Assembly (NCBI GenBank): GCA_029339195.1
Contig: JAPTJF010000003.1
Coordinates: forward strand, 186,001-250,000
Source of the DNA: Micractinium sp. NFX-FRZ
Taxonomy: Eukaryota > Chlorophyta > Trebouxiophyceae > Chlorellales > Chlorellaceae
Length of the DNA stretch: 64,000 nucleotides
Reading direction: 5' to 3'
Position numbers and translations under genes: made by a program. The notes below the pieces were generated by a model. It saw only the letters and a list, made by a program, of their open reading frames with translations. It did no database searches and was not told the DNA's origin. Of the stretch, positions 1 to 11,085 are shown one piece after another; position 1 is the first letter of the stretch, and each line of letters begins with the position of its first letter.

Positions 1-181
1 TTCGGGAGCGGGTGGGTGGCTGAGGGTGGGGATGGGTGGCTGGCTGAAGGGCGCACGTGAGATGGTGGAGGCAAGCGGGCAGGCAGGCAGGCCTGCAGGC
101 CACAGTCACTCCATTCCCACCTCAACCCCACCTTCTCCACCCTCCTTCCCGCTGACTTTCTTACGCCCCCCCCACCCGCAG

Positions 182-1589
182 GCTACGACGCCGAGCGCGA
201 CGGCCCGCTGCCCACCCTGCTGTGGGCCTACCCTCGGGAGTACAAGAACAAGGAAGCCGCGGGGCAGATGCGCAAGAGGTGGGCCCGCCTGGGTGGGGCA
301 GGCAGGCGGGGCGGGCTGTGGATTGGCCAAAAAGGACTCACCTGCATTGGCACACTCCCTGCCCCATGCTCGCGCTGCCCACGCTCCTGCACTGTGTTTC
401 TCGGTGCCATGCTCCCGCACATGCTGGCACACCTTCCAGGTGCCTGCCAGGTGCTGCCCACAACCTACCGCATGCCTGCCCGGTGTCATCCCAGCCCGCC
501 CCGCCCTCCTGGCCCCCGGCCCCCTGGCCCCCGCAGCCCGCACACATTCCCCGGCATCGGCTCCACCTCCCCCCTGCTCTTCCTGGCTCGCAAGTATGCG
601 GTGCTGGACGGGCCGGGCTTCCCGATTGTGGCAGAGGTATGAGGCGGGGGTGCGAGCTTGAGAACGAACAAGGGGCAGGGATTTAAAAAATAGCTGTGGG
701 TACGACCCGCATTAGTCATGTAAGCGCCAGGGGCGTAGTAGTGCAAGCCTTAATCACAATGTGTGTGGAGGCAGATGCCATGCAGCGCAACGGGGTGTGG
801 GCATGGCCGCGCCCGCTGTCTCGCCGAGCCCGTCTTCCTGCCTCACGTGCCCTGCTGAGGGGCACGTGCTTGCCCCGCTGGCAGACCTACTCGCTGGCTG
901 CATGCATTGAGCAGCCGATGTGCTCTTCCTGCCTTGCTGCCATGCTGCGGTTGCACACCAACACACACACACATGCTTTTTATCGTTGCCATTGATGCCT
1001 GCAGGGAGAGGAGCAGCCCAACGACACGTACATCGAGCAGCTGACTGACTGCGCACGGGCGGCTGTTGAGGAGCTGCAGCGGCGGGGGGTGTCGGATCCG
1101 ACGCGCATCGCCGTGGGCGGCCACTCGTATGGTGAGAGCGGTGCACGCTTTCCTGCGGGTGCTGCTGCCGCGCCGTCCCATGGATGCTGTTGCTGCTGCC
1201 GCTGCGGTATCTTTTGCGCTCTCTTATGAGTGCTGCTGGTTGCCTGCTGGTGTTGCCGGTGCTGCCAGCCCTGACGCTGCTGGTGCTCAGCCAACTGCCC
1301 CCGCCTGCCCTGCGCCTCCTGCTGCAACTCTCTCATCCCCGCCCCTTGCCCCTGTCCTCGCTTGTGATTCGTGCATCAGTCGGCCTGCATGACCGTCAAC
1401 CTGCCGGCCCACGGCGGCACTCTCCGCCTCCCCGCCCTCCCTTCTAGTACTACCTGCCCACCCACCTCACCCCACACCACCCTTCACCTTGCAGGCGCCT
1501 TCATGACGGCCAACCCGCTGCCCACGCCGGCTACCTCTCTGCGTCCCTGCTTGCCCTTTCTTACTCTATAACCCGCACGCCCACCTGCA

Positions 1590-1621
<32 letters not shown>

Positions 1622-1712
1622 CACTGGTGCCTCTTCGCCTCCCTGCCCTCCCTTCCTGACTATACGCCACCACCTTACCCCACCCACCACCACACCATCC
1701 CCCCTCCTTGCA

Positions 1713-1744
<32 letters not shown>

Positions 1745-2883
1745 CGCCGGCGACCTGTTTGCCTGCGGCATCGCGCGCTCCGGCGCATTCAACCGCACCC
1801 TCACACCCTTTGGCTTCCAGGCAGAGGAGCGCACCTTCTGGGAGGTGGGCGGGCCTGGGGGGTGGTAGTATCGCTGACACACATGGTCTGGCATGTAGCT
1901 GTGGTGGTTCGGGCGGATGGAGAGTGTGGCGCCCCCCGGCTAGGGCAGGGCGCTCTTGGCTGGCAGCTGCACGGGGGCTGTGCTGTTGTTTGGCTGGGCG
2001 CAGGCGCTGTGCTGCCGGGGATGCTGGGCCTTGCACGGCGGAGGAGGGGGACGGGGAACGCTTGTATTGCAGGGATGGGGGCGGCTGGGTGAGTAGCCTG
2101 CCGGGACTGCCAGGCACAGGTGTGTCCTGATGAGAGGCTGGGCTAGCAGGGAAAGATGGCATGCAGCTCATGTCAATTTGTCCCTCACTCACTTGTCGGT
2201 GGGCCGCCCCAATCCTGTCTCTGCCGCACTACTCGCATTCAATGTTTTACTTGCGACTCGCTGACACTATTGCACTCTCCACTTCCTTGCTGGCCTGCCT
2301 CAGGCGCCCGAAACCTACGCCACGATGTCCCCCTTCAACCACGCCGACAAGATCAAGAAGCCGCTGCTGCTGATCCACGGGGAGGCCGACAACAACACGG
2401 GTGCGGGGGTGGGCTGGGCAAGCGGGTTGGGGAGCAGCTGCGCGGGACAGGTTGGGGTGGCGTCGGGTGCAGCTAGGCGGGGCAGCTTCGGGCGGTGCGC
2501 TGGACCCTGGCGCCGCCCCATGCAATGCCCCGTTTGCCGCCTCTCCCGCCTCCACCTGCTGTTGTCTCCGGCACCTTCAGCCCCTGCAATCAAAGCAGTC
2601 ATGCCAGGCTCTCAAACCTGCTGTGCCCGCTCGACTTCCCCCGCTCACCGCGCCTCCCCCCGCCCCCCTCCCGCCTTATTCCCCCGCAGGCACCTTCCCC
2701 ATGCAGTCGGAGCGCTTCTACCAGGCGCTCAAGGGGCACGGCGGCACCTCCCGCCTGGTGCTGCTGCCGCACGAGAGCCACGGGTACAGCGCGCGGGAGA
2801 GCATCATGCACACGCTGCACGAGATGGACCGCTGGATGAGCATGTGGTGCCTGGGGGCGCAGCCGTCGACGGACGAGGAGTGA
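182..2883 (+). CDS. CGEP: Chloroplast glutamyl endopeptidase (CGEP), C-terminal part; 5' end outside window
   Basis: C-terminal catalytic region of a prolyl-oligopeptidase-family serine peptidase (S9D type) that cleaves after glutamate in the chloroplast stroma. Six exons can be joined in phase: 182-278, 537-636, 1005-1131, 1714-1844, 2304-2400 and 2690-2883, giving 247 residues before TGA. The nucleophile serine lies in GGHSYGAF, split by the 1131/1714 junction; the acid in HGEADNNTG, split by 2400/2690; the histidine in LPHESHGYSARES. The order and spacing of the triad and the motif NRTLTPFGFQ agree with plant CGEP. The N-terminal propeller and transit peptide lie upstream of the window. 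The intron before the nucleophile exon carries duplicated copies of that exon's start (see repeat entry). Assignment is firm; exon edges are inferred from phase and consensus. Confidence 0.93.
1383..1744 (+). repeat. Tandem copies of an exon start with its splice acceptor inside the CGEP intron
   Basis: The first 30 or so bases of the nucleophile exon (encoding GAFMTANLLAH) plus the upstream pyrimidine tract and CAG acceptor occur repeatedly. A degenerate copy sits near 1385, a copy with acceptor at 1494, another with acceptor at 1590, and the functional one has its acceptor at 1713. Spacing between the last three acceptors is 96 and 123 bp, both multiples of three. Splicing to 1590 would stay open and insert 41 residues before the true exon; splicing to 1494 meets a TAA at about 1570. 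Confidence 0.85.
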
Positions 2884-3608
2884 GGGAGCGGCACGGAAGA
2901 AGAGGAAGGGGGGCCTGCACGGGGTGCAGCCGGCGACAGGACGGGGAGTGAGGACAGCCTGCCGAGCACGGGAGGGCGGGCTGCACATACAGCGCAGCCT
3001 GGCGCACGAGCGCATCGGAGCGAGTTCCCAGTGTTGCCACTCGTTGCATGCACCTGAATTTCACTATCCTTCCTTGTGTGCTGCAACTGCCGATGGTTGG
3101 GTTCATGGCAACACCCTGTGACGGTAGACTTGGCAACAGCTGTGCACGAGGTTGCAGGCGTGGGATGGCTAAGGGCGGTGTCTAAAGGCGGAGGAAGACG
3201 GGCGGGCACCAGCAGTGCGACAGTCGTTGTTGAACAGGACTTTTGGTGCGGGCGAAGCTGCAGCAGCATGCAGTGGGGGATGCCCCCATGCGGGCATGAC
3301 AGCACGAATAGTGTCAGCTTGCAGGCGAGTGGCATGCAGGACAGCGAACAACGGCAGTGCCAACACCTCTCTTAGCACCTCCTAACCTAGGTACTGCTGC
3401 ATGCCCCTGTTGAGTTACAAGGCGAGTGCACCAGTGCACGTGAAACAGGCAAGGAGGGGCAGGTGGGGAGGCAAATGCTGGCGGGGCAGGGCAGTGCGAC
3501 TTGATCCAAGGCGCGCAGTGAAGGGTTGTACACCGGGGAAAGGCTGACATGAGCGCATGGGCCATGGGCAATTGGGCCTCAAGTGTCACAGCATACCAGC
3601 TCGAGAGC
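2884..3608. other. Intergenic region, convergent 3' flanks
   Basis: Lies between the stop of CGEP and the stop of the minus-strand ARM-MYND gene. The only motif I can support is TTACA near 3415, which reads TGTAA on the minus strand about 190 nt beyond the ARM-MYND stop and fits a green-algal polyadenylation signal. No credible gene seen. Confidence 0.5.
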
Positions 3609-5028
3609 CTAGGAGCGCGAGGCTGAGGCCTGGGAGGCAGTTGCAGCAGAAGCTGCTGCCTGCAGGCGGCGACACTCGGGCTTGTGCACCTTCCAGTGCG
3701 CACGGCTGCAGGCCTCGCTGCAGTAGCGCACCGACCGGCACCTGCATGCCGAATGGGAGGGGGCGCAAGGGAGTGGTATAATGGCACAAGCGTCAGGCAA
3801 GGTTAACCCTGCGCGCAAGCAGGAGCAGAGCAGCCAGTGCTAAACTGTGCCTGTGTGCGCGCCTACAGGAAGTAGCCACCCACCCCGGCAGCACTCACGC
3901 GCTACAACGGCGAAGGTGGTGCGGACTGCCGCAGCCCTGCGCTGCGCACACCCTGGGCGCAGCAAAGGCCTGGGGTCCTGGAGGGGTTGCCTGTGCGCCC
4001 TGCTCGACCGCTCCCCTTGTCTGCCCACGCAGGCGCTCTAATTCCGCTGCAATCATGTGGAGATCTGCCACGCTGCGGCTGTGAGAGTCCACCACCTGCT
4101 GCAGGGCCGCGGCGCCGCCAGCAGCTTTAATGGCAGCCGTGCAGTCTGGGTTGCTGTTGGCAAGGTTTTGTAGTGCCTCTGCTGCATGGGGCTGACGCTG
4201 TGCACAGGTGCTGTGCTGCACCAAGAGCGGGATGGCCCCAGCTGCAGCAATGGCTGCGCTGACCTCTGGGTTCTTGTAGGCGAGGCTGCCCAGCGCACCC
4301 GCTGCAACGCACTGGAGTGGCACTGCAACGCCGTGCTGTAGGCATGCTACCAGGGGAGCAATCCCGCCTGCCGCTGCGATGGCGGTGCCCCGTATTGGGC
4401 TGAAGTAAGCGAGGTTCCCCAGGGTCCCAGCTGCTCCCCTAACCAGATTTGCATTGCAGCCCAATTCGAGGCACTGCACCAAGGCCGGGATGCCATCTGC
4501 CGCTGCAATTGCTGGGCAGGCGTGCGTCGTGTCAAGCGAGAGGCACCACAGCATGTCTGCCGCGCATATCCTCGTCTCCTCGCTGCTGCCCAGGTCCAGG
4601 CAGCGCAGCAGAGTTATGATGGTGCCCGTAGCCACCACAGCTGCCATCGACTCATCTTCAAGGCTGACAACTCTGATCAGCGTTTCAGTAGCTGTTCGAA
4701 ACAGCTGCGCATTGTGGGGCCGCTCCAGGCAGCGCAGCAGGGCGAGCAGGCCCGGCCCGGCTGCAAGCGCTGCACGGCAGTCGTCACTGTCGAGGGAAAG
4801 GTCCTCCAATAGTGCTGCTGCTGCCGTAAGCAGCTCCTCTGTACTGCCTTGAGCCAGGCCGCGCACCAGGGCTGGCACGCCGCCTGCTGCTACAATCTGT
4901 GCCTTGACCTCGCTGCTGCCGCTTGAGAGGCTGCACAGGCGCTGCGCCGCAGCTGCCTGGTCAGCCTCGCTGCCGCGCTGGCGCACGCGGCGCACCAGCG
5001 CCGAGATGAAACTGCTTGAAGCCGCCAT
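3609..5028 (-). CDS. Armadillo-repeat protein with C-terminal MYND zinc finger
   Basis: Two exons on the minus strand, 5028-3899 and 3741-3609, encode 420 residues from an ATG at 5028. Residues 1 to about 330 are a run of roughly 42-residue armadillo-like repeats with recurring phrases such as IAAAGGIAPLVACLQ and AAEALQNLA, predicting an alpha-solenoid for protein binding. The end is a MYND finger whose ligands read C-x4-C, C-x2-C, C-x3-C and H-x3-C; a phase-2 intron cuts between the second and third ligand pairs. MYND domains bind proline-rich peptides, so a scaffold or adaptor role is likely, but the partner is unknown. No SET or other catalytic domain is visible. The same intron position occurs in the related gene at 58905-61359. 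TGTAA lies about 190 nt beyond the stop. Confidence 0.85.
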
Positions 5029-6052
5029 GGAAAGTGGACTCTGCGCACAAGGCGGGCAAAGCGCATCCAGCGGGAGGAAGGTGGGGGTGGGTGGAGGTCA
5101 CCCACGCGTGGGCGGATACGGTGGGCGGGTGCGGTGAGCGTGTTGGAGCGGTGGCGGCGGGGTCATCCAAGCAGGGGCCTGCGGCCTGCGGCGCGCATGT
5201 AGCGCCACCTAAAAAGGTTGAAGAGCAGTTCCGAGGCATTTGGAAGCGCTCAAGACCTCTCACCGTGCGCAGAGCGGAACTCGAAGAGCGCGGCGGGGAG
5301 GAGCGTTTGACGGATGAGCGTTCCTGCTGGCACCACTCTGTGTTTAGCAACATTGAGTGGTGCATGATCGGGAGTAGCTGGCGGCGGCTGCACTGGTGTG
5401 ACAGGCTGGCATAGCGCCGGCAGCACGGCGTCAACAGGTGTGTCGACTGTGTGTCGTGCCAGGACAGAAGTTGGGCGGGCACCAGAGGTGCCACATTCAG
5501 ATTGTCTTCCGTCAGTCCTTGATCTTTTCAGACGGCTGGAGATGGTTGAAAGCTCCTTGGGTTTAAGCAGCGTACACTATACGCACCGTATGTCGGGGAG
5601 CCTGACTGCACCCCTTCCCCTGTCGCCACCTGCCCCATGGGGCTGTGCACCTGGCCCGGCCGCTCTGCCACTACGGCACTCCTTTGGGTGTAGCTAAGGA
5701 AGGGCGATGGTAGCTTGAAAGAGGGTACTGTGCAGCTCACAAAACAAGGGGGAGCGCAGTCGGCATGGTAGCAGCTTCACAAAAGATGTAAGAGTAGGAT
5801 TTGGATCAAAGCAAAGTAGTACTTTTTGCTGGAAAGGAAAGGGAAAGAGAATTTGGGAGCCACAGCACTTGGTGGCTCACTACACAGTTGTTCGTTCATT
5901 ACACAATGTATATGGCAGGCGGGAGGAGACGCAGCCGGCTCTTCTGCCCGACGGCGCGCGCCTGCCCAGTGCAGGCAGCAGCAGCACCCCAGCCGCGTCC
6001 CCAGCTTCTGGGTGTTGCCGCTGCTGATGCTGCCTGCGTGTGCCGCTGTTCA
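5029..6052. other. Intergenic region with 3' flank of duplicated member 1
   Basis: Contains the presumed promoter of the ARM-MYND gene next to 5028 and the 3' flank of the unrecognised gene ending at 6053. From about 5675 onward the sequence closely matches 40226-40612, so the flank was copied together with the gene. TTACA at about 5900 reads TGTAA on the minus strand about 150 nt beyond the stop at 6053. No gene identified. Confidence 0.6.
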
Positions 6053-8469
6053 CTAGCGGTCGGCACCGGGTGGCAGCAGCTTGACCTCCTGCCAGTTGAG
6101 CGGCAGCTGGCTCTCCAGCGGGCTGCCGGGCTCTTCCAGCGCCCAGCAGTACCAAAACTTGCTGCCCTGCTCGCCCGTGTCACGCAGGCCCGCCCGCATG
6201 GCCGCCTGAGTGGCAGCCAGCACGGTGTTGCTGCTGGAGCCCAGAGCCCCCGAGCCGGGCCCCAGAGGACAGTGCCGCGCGCGGAAGGTGCTGAAACCCT
6301 CAGCAATGTCCTCCACCCGCATCCTGCAGTTGGAGCAGAACAAGAGGAGGGCGGTGCGTGAGGAGGTGGCCAGCGCCGGTGTGCAGCGTGCATGAGTGTG
6401 ACGCCGGCGGTACCGGCGGTACCGGCATCATCGCTCTTTGCTCCCTGCTGGGCCCCCGGACGCCACCAATTGCCGCCAACACCCCTGTCCATCCCCCTGC
6501 TGCTTGCCCGCCGCCCCTTGCCTATCCTCTCCCTGCCCATCCCCCGCTGCTTGCCCGCCGCCCCTTGCCGCTCACACCCCTGCCCATCCACCCGCTGCTT
6601 GCCCGTCACCCCTTGCTGCTCCTCTCCCTGTCCATCCCCCTCTTCCTGCCGCCACCTGTGAGCTGCCAACAGCCCCTTTGCTTGCACCACCCATCCGCCC
6701 GCCCTGCCCCCACCTGATCTCCGCCTCCAGCTGGGCATTCTTCCACCACGCCCTGCCTGCGCTGCCCTGCACCACCTCGAACACCACCGCCACCTCTGTG
6801 TCCACGCCAGCTGGCGGGCTGAAGGTCAGGCCCGCCAGGATGCGCCAGGAGTACAGCTGGCCGCCCTCAAGCACCAGATCGTCCCAATCTGCTGCCGCCT
6901 GGCCGTCGGGCAGCGCTAGGCCACGCGCCAGCCGCGCTGCCGCCGCCGCTGCCGCTGCAGCGCTGGGCAGCACCTCCTGCTCGATCACCTGGCTCTGCTG
7001 GCAAGCGGGCACAGGCAGCACAAACAGCGAGCGCCCCTTTGGGGTCAGATGGGTGCATGCCCACGCGCGGTACCAGGCGTCTCCCTGCCGCTGCGCACAT
7101 GGCGTCTTCATGCGTGCCACTGCCATGCACCCATAACACACACAACCGTGCCCGACGCAGGCGGGCGGGCAGGGGGCGAGCCTGCTCCCGGCTCTCGCAG
7201 CCCAACAACGCCACCCACCCCACCGCACCCCACCACGACACCACTCACTCACCACAGGGATGCACTGCCCGTGCTTGGTGAGGCGGGTGCTGGTGGAGCC
7301 AGTGAGCACCTTGCCCCAGAAGGCCTCAAAGTTGGGGCCGCATGTGCTGTCGATGACAAAGCGGTTGAGCTGCGGCGGGTCCATGAGCACCCACTCATCC
7401 CCCACACTGGGGTCGTCGGCCCAGTCCTGCACCCAGTGAAGGCAGCAGCACCCGCAGCAGGGCAGAACCGGCAGGTCAGCTGGTGAAGCGTGCGTGCAAG
7501 GGGTGCGTGCAAGGGGTGCCCGTGCCCGTGCCCGCTGCCCGCACCCCTGCACCCATTCAAGCTGTTACAGCAAGGCAGCACGCAGTTGGATCAGCCTGAG
7601 GCGGCAGCACACCCATGCCTGGCGGGGTGCAATCAATCAATCAATCAATGCAGCACGCGCACGCAGCCGCATCGAGCGCGAGCATGCAGGCACCCAGTAC
7701 GGCTCACTCACCACAATGTCCCGCCGCTCCAGGGCAGCAGGTGGAGGCGGAGGCAGGGCCTCCAGATCAGCCAGCGCCACCTCCAGCTGCGAAGCCTCAG
7801 GGCTCTGCTGCTGCTGCGGGGATGCTGCCGCCGCCTCCGAGTGGGCGCCACTGCCCTTGCTCCCGCTGCCGAAAATACGGCGGTTGCAAGCGGCAGCGCC
7901 GTCATTGCAAGTGCTGCGGCGGCTTCCGCCAGCGGCCTGCTGGACCATCTGCTGCGTGGTTGCTGCCTGAGGCTGAGACGTGGCAGCTCCACCGCTGCGG
8001 GTGCTGCTGCCGATGTTTGGGTGCGTGTCGTCAGAGTCGCTGTCGCTGCCGCTGACAGGGCTTCCCGGCGAGAAAGCACGCTGCTGCCAATCCGGGGCAC
8101 CAATGTGGGCTTGCACATCTTTCTGCAAGAATAAAGGGTGAAGGGAGGCAAGGGAGTGGGAGGAGTGACTAAGCTGTGGCAGTGGCAGTGGCAGTGGCGG
8201 TGGAGTGGTGGCGGCGGGCGGTGGCGCAGGTACCAAGGCGCAGATCGCTGCTTTCGGGGCTTCCTTGCCGCCGCCGGCCTCGCTTGGATGCATGGCATGG
8301 GCAGGGCGGGCGGTCCTAAAGGAGCTGGCCCCACAGCGAGCTAAATTGGTCGCACCAGTTTGGCGCAGTAAGTGCTGCAGTGCGTGTCGATACGGGCAAT
8401 CGCTTCTTGTATGGCAGCAGAAATCGCCGCCCTATTGGGCGTGACCTCTTCCGCATCGAACTCCGCCAT
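6053..8469 (-). CDS. Unrecognised protein, member 1 of a three-gene mosaic family
   Basis: Five exons join in phase from an ATG at 8469: 8469-8356, 8122-7712, 7426-7253, 6994-6714 and 6323-6053, giving 416 residues. Residues 1-38 are a short acidic/helical head (AEFDAEEVTP). About 39-175 is low-complexity Ser/Gly/Ala/Gln sequence containing GAPDWQQRAFSPGSPVSGSD. The remaining 240 residues look globular, with phrases such as DEWVLMDPPQLNRFVID and GSKFWYCWALEEP. I do not recognise the fold or function. No signal peptide or membrane helix is evident. The last three exons have exactly the same lengths (174, 281, 271 nt) as those of the paralog at 40613-42627; the N-terminal exons instead resemble member 2 at 27554-30190. 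TGTAA lies about 150 nt beyond the stop. Existence is well supported; function is unknown. Confidence 0.75.
6485..6645. repeat. Minisatellite, about 48-bp unit, three copies plus a partial, in the last intron of member 1
   Basis: Units starting near 6485, 6533 and 6580 share a core of CTGCTTGCCCG followed by CC-rich sequence and the start CTGYCCATCC; a fourth begins near 6629. The paralogous intron at 40884-41149 has only a single related stretch, so the array expanded after the duplication. Confidence 0.7.
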
Positions 8470-8675
8470 CTCTTGGGCAGCCGGCTGCAAAACGCACTGT
8501 GTCTGTGCTGCGTTGATAGCAGAGCGGCTGGAGAGCAGAGCCGGTAGAGAGCAGAGCGGTGGTGCAGTCCTTGCAGCGGCGCTGCGCCTGCTGCCACCTG
8601 GTGGCACCTGGTGACTCAGAAGTGGAGCCACAGCATCCCTCACCTTCCCTGCTCTTGCCTGGGTGAGCTCGTTCA

Positions 8676-8831
8676 GATGTACGGGATGTGAAGGTTATTG
8701 CACAGCACTTCGTCTTCGGAGGCGTGTCGCAGCTGCCGCCGCCAGCGGTGGAGGAGGCAGCACGGACGCTGTACGACCTCAGTGTGGTGGCAGGCGTGGA
8801 AGCGCTGGCAGGGCAAGGCGTAGGGAGATAA
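8676..8831 (+). CDS. Possible single exon of an unrecognised protein
   Basis: Reading from a candidate acceptor ending near 8675, one frame gives about 51 residues to a TAA, including VKVIAQHFVFGG and AVEEAARTLYDLSVVAGVEA. Composition is ordinary and helical, unlike the shadow frames around it. No neighbouring exon was found that joins in phase, so it may be a gene relic. Function unknown. Confidence 0.25.
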   Translation, partial: DVRDVKVIAQHFVFGGVSQLPPPAVEEAARTLYDLSVVAGVEALAGQGVGR

Positions 8832-9136
8832 CGAGGGTGGGACGATGCAGGAGCTCTGCGTCATCTGTCTGCCTGGAACACGCTCCCCCACGCCCTGGGC
8901 CAAGGCAGCAAGGCAGCAGCGGCGGGGCGTAAGCACCGGCATGAGCAGGTGCCGCGCGTTGCTGACCGATCGGCTGGAGCCGGCTACGCTCCCGCCCGCC
9001 CCTCCAGCTCAGCATGAACAGGTCACGTGACACTTTGGCCTGCCCATACTGACAGCGGAAGTCGTGCAGGCACCATGTCAAGCAGCCATCTCTCTCCGTC
9101 TCTCGCCCTCTCTCACCCCTGTTCAGCCCTGCTCAA

Positions 9137-9144
9137 TATATAAA
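9137..9144 (+). promoter_or_regulatory. TATA-box-like element TATATAAA
   Basis: Perfect TATATAAA in an otherwise GC-rich region, 22 nt before an ATG at 9166 that opens a 59-residue ORF of no recognised family. The element could drive a transcript; nothing else supports the ORF. Confidence 0.3.
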
Positions 9145-10293
9145 CGCGGTCAGGTTTTGAACAGGATGCGTGACGTACAACACCGCATCAAGAGCCTATG
9201 TGGGGCTGGGGCTGACTGGCGGGCTGGGGCTAAGCGGGCGGTCGGCGCCCGTTGGGCCACAACAAGGAGGGCTTCAATTGTGGGGCACAATGCCTGCCCG
9301 CCAACTCCCCTTCTGCTGTTTGCACACGCAGTAGAGAACAACTGAAGCGTGAGTGCTACAGGGCGGGACTGTAACCCGCCACCGCCACCTCCGCCGCTGC
9401 TTCGGCCCCTCTGTATCTAGCTGCAGCCAGCCGGCGGGTGCCCTGCCAGGCAATGCTGCCCAGCAGTGCTGCCCAGCCCGGCAGCTGCCACTGATGCGAC
9501 AGCGGAACGCTGCACAGGTGCAGCAGGCCGAGCGATGAAGCTGCACCTCACCCGCCAGCAGTGGCAGGCCGGCTGCCAGCGCCTCTGCAGGTGCGATCAG
9601 CCGGCGCAGGCCGGGCAGCCAGGTGCCTGCCGGCGGCAGCTGCGCTGGCGGCCGCCCCGGGTGCGTGGCCCACCCCAGGCAGGCCGCGTGGCACAGGGGC
9701 AGGCCAGCCACGAGCGCATACAAATCAGCGCAGTGCCAGCCGTGCTGGGGAAAGTGGAGCACCAGGTGGGTCAGCTGCCAACTGCCAGCTGCTCAGCATG
9801 CTGTGGTCTGCTGTACTTCACATGCTGCAGCTGCAGCGCCCGCAGTCCTGTAAGCTCTGGCAGGCGTCCCAGCAATGCAAAAGCGTGAGCGCCGCACGGG
9901 AAGCCTGTTGAGCGCCACAACACAATGTGTCTGACCTGACGTGGGGTGTTGCATGGATTCCTGCACTACACATACCTGGGATCCACCCAAAGAAGAAAGG
10001 AAAGCATGCAAAACCCAAGCCTTACTAAGCAGCCCTAACAGGCACAGCAGCAAGCTGAGTGGGCAGTGAACGAGGCGAAAGCGCCTGGGTAAGGTGGCCA
10101 GACCATTGTGGATTGGTGCATTGATGAACAATCAGCAGGTCGGCAACCAAGGGGAGAGGAGGGGCCCAACCCTTAGACACAAAATGGGGGTTGGGATGCG
10201 CTGGAAATAGAGGAGACAGGGCTGCTGCCCGCGTCGCCGCCACCGCCACCACCGCCTGGTGAGGCCGGATCAGGCTGCTGCCCGCCGTGCCGT

Positions 10294-10790
10294 CTATGCC
10301 TCATCCTCATCCTCTGAAGATGAGTCACTGGTGTAAATGATACCCCAAATGGCAAAGAGTCTCCTCCGACGCCTTGATTCTCTCCTGTACACCGCAGCGT
10401 CTGACAGCCACCGGTTTCTGGGCTCCGCCAAAAAGGCGGCGTGCCAGCGCTTGGACACCAGCATCAGGGACCTGCGGCAGGCGCATGGGCGGAGGGAGGG
10501 CGGGCGGGCAAGAGGGTGCAGCAAGTGCTCAGTTCGCTGCAGCGGCTGGGTGCACCCAGCACGTGCTAGATGTGCTTGCCTCCTTGATAGAATCTACCCT
10601 GAATGCAGCAGGCTGGGCGGCGGTAGACGGTTCAGGCGGCAGCAGGCGGCGGCAGCGGCACGAGCGGTAGGGCGCACCCCTGCTCTCGCCCTCCTGCCAG
10701 CATCATGATGCGGCCCAGCAGCTGGTCAGGCAGCGCGTCTATGGTTGCAAGGGAGGGCTCCAAGGTGAGAGGCGCGAGTGGGGCAGACAT
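10294..10790 (-). CDS. Small F-box protein, copy A
   Basis: Two exons, 10790-10678 and 10471-10294, give 96 residues from the ATG at 10790 (an in-frame ATG at 10871 is also possible). Residues about 18-60 form an F-box: IDALPDQLLGRIMMLAGG joined to SLMLVSKRWHAAFLAEP. F-box proteins bind SKP1 and recruit substrates to SCF ubiquitin ligases. The rest is a basic RRRRR segment and an acidic Ser/Asp/Glu tail (SSSEDEDEA), with no substrate-binding repeat, so it is either a minimal F-box protein or the stub of a longer F-box/LRR gene; leucine-rich-looking sequence lies downstream at 9274-9762. The start is 295 bp from the divergent ATG at 11086. The same tail and stop are kept in copy B. Confidence 0.65.
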
Positions 10791-11085
10791 GGCGGGCAGG
10801 CAGCTAGGAAGCAGTCTTGAGGTTGCGTTCTGATCGCGTCTGTGCTGCGCAGGTGAGCTAATTGGCTTCACCCTTGAGGGCTTAAAGGCAAGCGTTTAAG
10901 ACGTGCCCCTTTCTTTCCTCAACCTCAACCCAGGCCTACAACGCAGGCCTTCCTCCTCCATCCCTCCCCTCGATTCCTGGCCGTCAGAGCGCACGTAGTT
11001 CGCCGCCACTCGGCCTCCTAGCACCACCAGCAGTGAGCACCACCCAGCCAGCCAAGCAGAGGCCCTTCTGCAGCTCCTCACCACC
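10791..11085. promoter_or_regulatory. Shared divergent promoter region of two F-box genes
   Basis: About 295 bp separate the minus-strand F-box ATG (10790) from the plus-strand F-box/LRR ATG (11086), so both promoters must lie here. No TATA-like element is evident. The whole stretch is copied at 23915-24197. Confidence 0.45.

Larger units (their letters stand above)
8470..10293. other. Poorly assigned region upstream of member 1
   Basis: I find no complete gene. Three things are visible. A short plus-strand frame at about 8676-8831 is protein-like, with a TTCAG acceptor-like edge and a TAA end. A perfect TATATAAA at 9137-9144 precedes a 59-residue plus-strand ORF at 9166-9345. A 162-codon minus-strand frame at 9274-9762 looks like degraded leucine-rich sequence. 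The duplicated block shared with 23059-24318 begins at about 9933. Confidence 0.4.

Noticed and set aside
1..181. An exon at the left edge before 182
   Set aside because: The stretch is G-rich then pyrimidine-rich and ends in CAG, as in the end of an intron; no frame resembles CGEP.
9274..9762. Minus-strand frame as the LRR half of the small F-box gene
   Set aside because: The intervening sequence has stops in all frames I could join and the leucine-rich pattern is broken; kept only as a note.
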